Positions 61,702 through 64,000 of a DNA stretch of 64,000 nt are shown piece by piece. Made by a program: the position numbers and the translations under genes. The notes beneath the pieces are model-generated. The model saw only the letters and a list, made by a program, of their open reading frames with translations. It did not search any database and was not told where the DNA came from. Within the stretch, counting starts at the first letter, position 1. Each line of letters opens with the position of its first letter. The DNA comes from Litorivita pollutaquae (GTDB lineage: Bacteria; Pseudomonadota; Alphaproteobacteria; Rhodobacterales; Rhodobacteraceae): the NCBI RefSeq assembly GCF_003205515.1, contig NZ_KZ826482.1, forward strand, positions 1-64,000, read 5' to 3'.

Positions 61702-63080
61702 CCGGATGCCCGAGGCATGGATTGCCGCCGAAACCTCCCGCGCGGGAGGGTCGGGTATCGCTTTGGCGTTACCTGAAACTCTTTCGTCAGGACATCCTCT
61801 CGGCACAGCCCGCACGGCTTTATCACGCATGGATGGCCGAATTCAAAACCCCGTTTTTCCGGTCCTATATGTGCAACGATCCGGAGTTGGTCGAGCTGGT
61901 GCTGAAATCGCGGCCCGACGAATTTCCTAAATCCAACCGCGTGCGCGAGGGGCTCAAACCTTTGCTCGGCAATTCGGTGTTTGTCACCAACGGCGCGGTT
62001 TGGAAACGCCAACGCCGCATTATTGATCCGGCTTTCGAGGGCGGGCGCCTGCGCGATAGTTTTGAGGCGATGGTCGCGGCGGGCCATGCCGCCGTGGCGC
62101 GGATTGACAAGGCGGCGGATGGCACCGCGCATGAGATCGAGGTCGAGGCCTCACATGCGGCGGCGGATGTGATTTTCCGCACGCTGTTCTCGATCCCCAT
62201 CGAGCATGAAACCGCCTCGGCGGTCTTTTCCGAATTTCGCGCCCATCAACGCAGCCAACCGGTGGTGAACATCGCCGCTCTTTTGCCACTGCCCAAATGG
62301 ATGCCGCGCCTGCACCGCCGTGCGACCAAAGAGACCGCAAAACGCATTCGCGGCCTGATCACCGAATTGACCGCCGCGCGGATGTCGCAGATTGATGCTG
62401 GGACCGCACCGATGGATTTGGCGACCAAGATCATGACAACGCCCGATCCTGTCGATGGGAAATGTTTCGATACCGAAGAAATGGTCGATCAAGTGGCGAT
62501 CTTTTTCCTCGCGGGACATGAAACCAGCGCCTCGGCTTTGGCTTGGGCGCTTTATCTCGTGGCGCTTTACCCCGAGTGGCAAGACCGTCTGGCGGCAGAG
62601 GCCCGCGCGGCCCTTGGCGACGAGATCACCTTTTCGGATATGAAGAAACTCCCGCTGTGCCGTGATGTGTTTCGCGAGACCTTGCGGCTTTATCCGCCCG
62701 TGCCGATGATGGTGCGCGAGGCGGCCTGCCCGCAGGAGTTTCGCGACCGCAAGGTTGCAAAAGGCGCGCAGGTCGTGCTTTCGCCATGGCATCTGCAACG
62801 GCACGAGCGGATTTGGGAGCGGCCTGATGAATTCGATCCGGCGCGTTTTGCGACCGATAATGGCCGTGAAGGTCTTCGCCGTGCCTATATGCCTTTTTCG
62901 GCCGGGCAACGCGTTTGCCCCGGCGCAGGGTTTGCCATGATTGAGGGGCCGCTGATCCTGTCGATGCTGTTGAAATCCTACCGGTTTGAACCGGTCGAAG
63001 ACCGTCCCGCGATGCCGGTGGCGCATCTCACTGTGCGGGGAAAAGATGGCATTTGGTTGAAGATCACCCCGCGGGTGTGA
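61698..63080 (+). CDS. Cytochrome P450
   Basis: A 460-residue P450 mono-oxygenase. It has the I-helix oxygen motif AGHETSAS near residue 273, the EtLR helix ETLRLYPP, and the heme-binding FSAGQRVCPGAG with its thiolate cysteine near 414. The class resembles CYP4-like bacterial fatty-acid/alkane hydroxylases, but I cannot set the subfamily. ATG 61698 overlaps the hydrolase stop. The redox partner is not next to it. Its end overlaps the RHH gene by 17 bases on the opposite strand. Confidence 0.9.
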   Translation: MTGCPRHGLPPKPPAREGRVSLWRYLKLFRQDILSAQPARLYHAWMAEFKTPFFRSYMCNDPELVELVLKSRPDEFPKSNRVREGLKPLLGNSVFVTNGAVWKRQRRIIDPAFEGGRLRDSFEAMVAAGHAAVARIDKAADGTAHEIEVEASHAAADVIFRTLFSIPIEHETASAVFSEFRAHQRSQPVVNIAALLPLPKWMPRLHRRATKETAKRIRGLITELTAARMSQIDAGTAPMDLATKIMTTPDPVDGKCFDTEEMVDQVAIFFLAGHETSASALAWALYLVALYPEWQDRLAAEARAALGDEITFSDMKKLPLCRDVFRETLRLYPPVPMMVREAACPQEFRDRKVAKGAQVVLSPWHLQRHERIWERPDEFDPARFATDNGREGLRRAYMPFSAGQRVCPGAGFAMIEGPLILSMLLKSYRFEPVEDRPAMPVAHLTVRGKDGIWLKITPRV

Positions 63081-63294
63081 TGCCGCGATAATGGCGTAGA
63101 ACATAGAGCCGGATGGCCGAGGCAAGGCCCAGATCCGGACCGCGTTCTGCATCAATTTCGGCGGCGAGGGCATTGATCGGAATGGGTTTTTCTGCAGCTA
63201 TCTCGCGGAAGGCGTGCCAAAATTCATCCTCTAATGATACGGATGTGCGATGGCCGTGCAGGGTCAGGGACCGTTTGACGGGGCGCTGCGTCAT
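63064..63294 (-). CDS. Ribbon-helix-helix domain protein
   Basis: A 76-residue DNA-binding protein of the RHH_4 kind: VKRSLTLHGHRTSVSLEDEF with the strand-helix start, then FWHAFREIAAEKPIPINALA. Widespread in Rhodobacterales, function unknown; regulates small operons in the related family. Coupled to the following gene through an overlap at 63291-63294. Confidence 0.75.
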   Translation of the reverse strand: MTQRPVKRSLTLHGHRTSVSLEDEFWHAFREIAAEKPIPINALAAEIDAERGPDLGLASAIRLYVLRHYRGITPAG

Positions 63295-63485
63295 CTGTCT
63301 TCGTCGCCCGTATCCACCGCCTCATGCCCGTCAAGGTCGCGCTTGGATTTATCCGCGCGCGCCTGTGCAAGATCACGCTCGGCCTTGCTGCGACCGAATT
63401 TGACCGCATTGCTATCGGCTTGGGCGCGGGCGTCGCGTTTGGCCTTGGCTTTGCGAAATTGATTGAGGTTTGTGACGTTGCTCAT
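63291..63485 (-). CDS. DUF4169 family protein
   Basis: A 64-residue, very basic helical protein (MSNVTNLNQFRKAKAKRDAR...) of the DUF4169 family, common in Rhodobacterales. It lies directly upstream of the RHH gene with a four-base overlap, so the two are a small operon. Function is unknown. Confidence 0.8.
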   Translation of the reverse strand: MSNVTNLNQFRKAKAKRDARAQADSNAVKFGRSKAERDLAQARADKSKRDLDGHEAVDTGDEDR

Positions 63486-63562
63486 GAGGGTGAGGATAGC
63501 GAGGATTGGGGGGCTGTCCAGCGGAAGAATTGACTGCGCCGCGCCAAAGGCCCATGCAATGC

Positions 63563-63588
63563 AAAAGGGCGACCCAAACAGGCCGCCC
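63563..63588 (-). terminator. fumC terminator
   Basis: Read on the minus strand, GGGCGGCC pairs imperfectly with GGTCGCCC across a short loop and is followed by TTTT, just past the fumC stop. Confidence 0.65.
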
Positions 63589-63611
63589 CCACATCACATA
63601 TGTTGAAAAGA

Positions 63612-64000
63612 TCAGTCCTTTGGGCCGATCATATCCTCGGGGCGCACCACCGCGTCAAACGTCGCCTCATCCACAAAGCCAAGCGCAACCGCCTCTTCCT
63701 TGAGGGTGGTGCCGTTTTTATGCGCGGTCTTCGCCACTTTGGTCGCGTTGTCATAGCCAATGGTTGGGGCCAATGCGGTGACCAACATCAGGCTTTCTTT
63801 CATCAGCTTGTCGATGCGCGGCTCATTGGCCTCGATGCCCAAAAGCATCCGCTCGGTGAAGCTGTCGGCCACGTCGCCCAACAGTTGGATCGATTGCAGC
63901 AGGTTATAGCTCATCATCGGGTTGTAGACGTTAAGCTCGAAATGGCCTTGGCTGCCGGCGAATTTGATCGCGGCATCATTGCCCATCACATGCGCGGCGA
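63612..64000 (-). CDS. fumC: Class II fumarate hydratase, C-terminal part
   Basis: The last 129 or so residues of fumarase, cut by the window edge. Segments include [40 protein letters not shown] and [17 protein letters not shown], all typical of class II fumarase C (the former carries residues near the B-site). It interconverts fumarate and malate in the TCA cycle. The 5' part is beyond 64000. Confidence 0.93.
   Translation of the reverse strand, partial: AAHVMGNDAAIKFAGSQGHFELNVYNPMMSYNLLQSIQLLGDVADSFTERMLLGIEANEPRIDKLMKESLMLVTALAPTIGYDNATKVAKTAHKNGTTLKEEAVALGFVDEATFDAVVRPEDMIGPKD

Noticed and set aside
1-64000. CRISPR array
   Set aside because: No set of regularly spaced repeats of 24-40 bases was seen.

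Overview
The window reads as chromosome of an alphaproteobacterium of the Rhodobacterales (Roseobacter/Rhodobacter) type. The support is the housekeeping genes: an F1Fo-ATPase zeta inhibitor (DUF1476), an RNase E with a large insert in its S1 domain, DUF4169, DUF1638 beside a corrinoid protein and a betaine-homocysteine methyltransferase, a purM-purN-rnd order, and an alphaproteobacterial LexA box (GTTC-N7-GTTC). It was read by eye only, so family names rest on motifs and remembered family features, not on a search.

Layout. (1) 1-4189: the end of an IS3-type element, then a co-directional set with an OhrR-like MarR regulator, a glutathione S-transferase and an isoquinoline-1-oxidoreductase-like molybdenum hydroxylase (small 2Fe-2S subunit plus Tat-exported large subunit). 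(2) 4190-5153: a stretch with no convincing gene. (3) 5154-35763: two integrated elements lying in tandem at one tRNA-Asn gene. Three copies of the tRNA 3' end mark the borders: 19 bp at 5154, 50 bp at 25062, and the intact tRNA at 35689-35763. (4) 35764-64000: core chromosome.

Island 1 (about 5154-25061) looks like an integrative mobilizable element. It has a MOBQ-type relaxase with a divergent accessory gene, a P4-type primase/helicase, an ArdC antirestriction protein and a large tyrosine recombinase. Its cargo is defence: a type I restriction-modification operon (hsdM, hsdS, hsdR) that carries an Abi_2/AbiF-like HEPN protein and a small unknown gene between the usual subunits, then a truncated type III-like Res fragment and a lone DNA methyltransferase. 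Directly upstream of the Abi gene lies a promoter-like sequence and an RNA that can fold into a bulged stem, a UUCG hairpin and a 10-bp pseudoknot, so this is a candidate RNA-controlled HEPN toxin or abortive-infection module embedded in a restriction operon.

Island 2 (about 25062-35687, only 10.6 kb) has an integrase, an AlpA-like regulator, a RepA-like helicase, and then a head-only phage set: large terminase, HNH nuclease, HK97-type major capsid protein, prohead protease, connector, portal and head-tail adaptor. No tail, lysis or lytic control genes are visible. This is the profile of a capsid-encoding phage satellite (cf-PICI-like), with a non-canonical order in which capsid precedes protease and portal.

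The right-hand chromosome holds an MBL-fold hydrolase divergent from an EnvZ-like kinase, a CAT-anticodon tRNA, purM-purN, rnd, a lipoprotein, sufE, the DUF1638/corrinoid/Bmt methyl-transfer group with an SOS-linked radical SAM gene, an MprF-like protein, the zeta subunit, purC-purS-purQ, a DctB/DctD-like pair whose regulator lacks the GAFTGA loop, a periplasmic glycerophosphodiesterase, rne, tusA, ccdA, an alpha/beta-hydrolase-like membrane protein overlapping a cytochrome P450, two small proteins and the 3' part of fumC.
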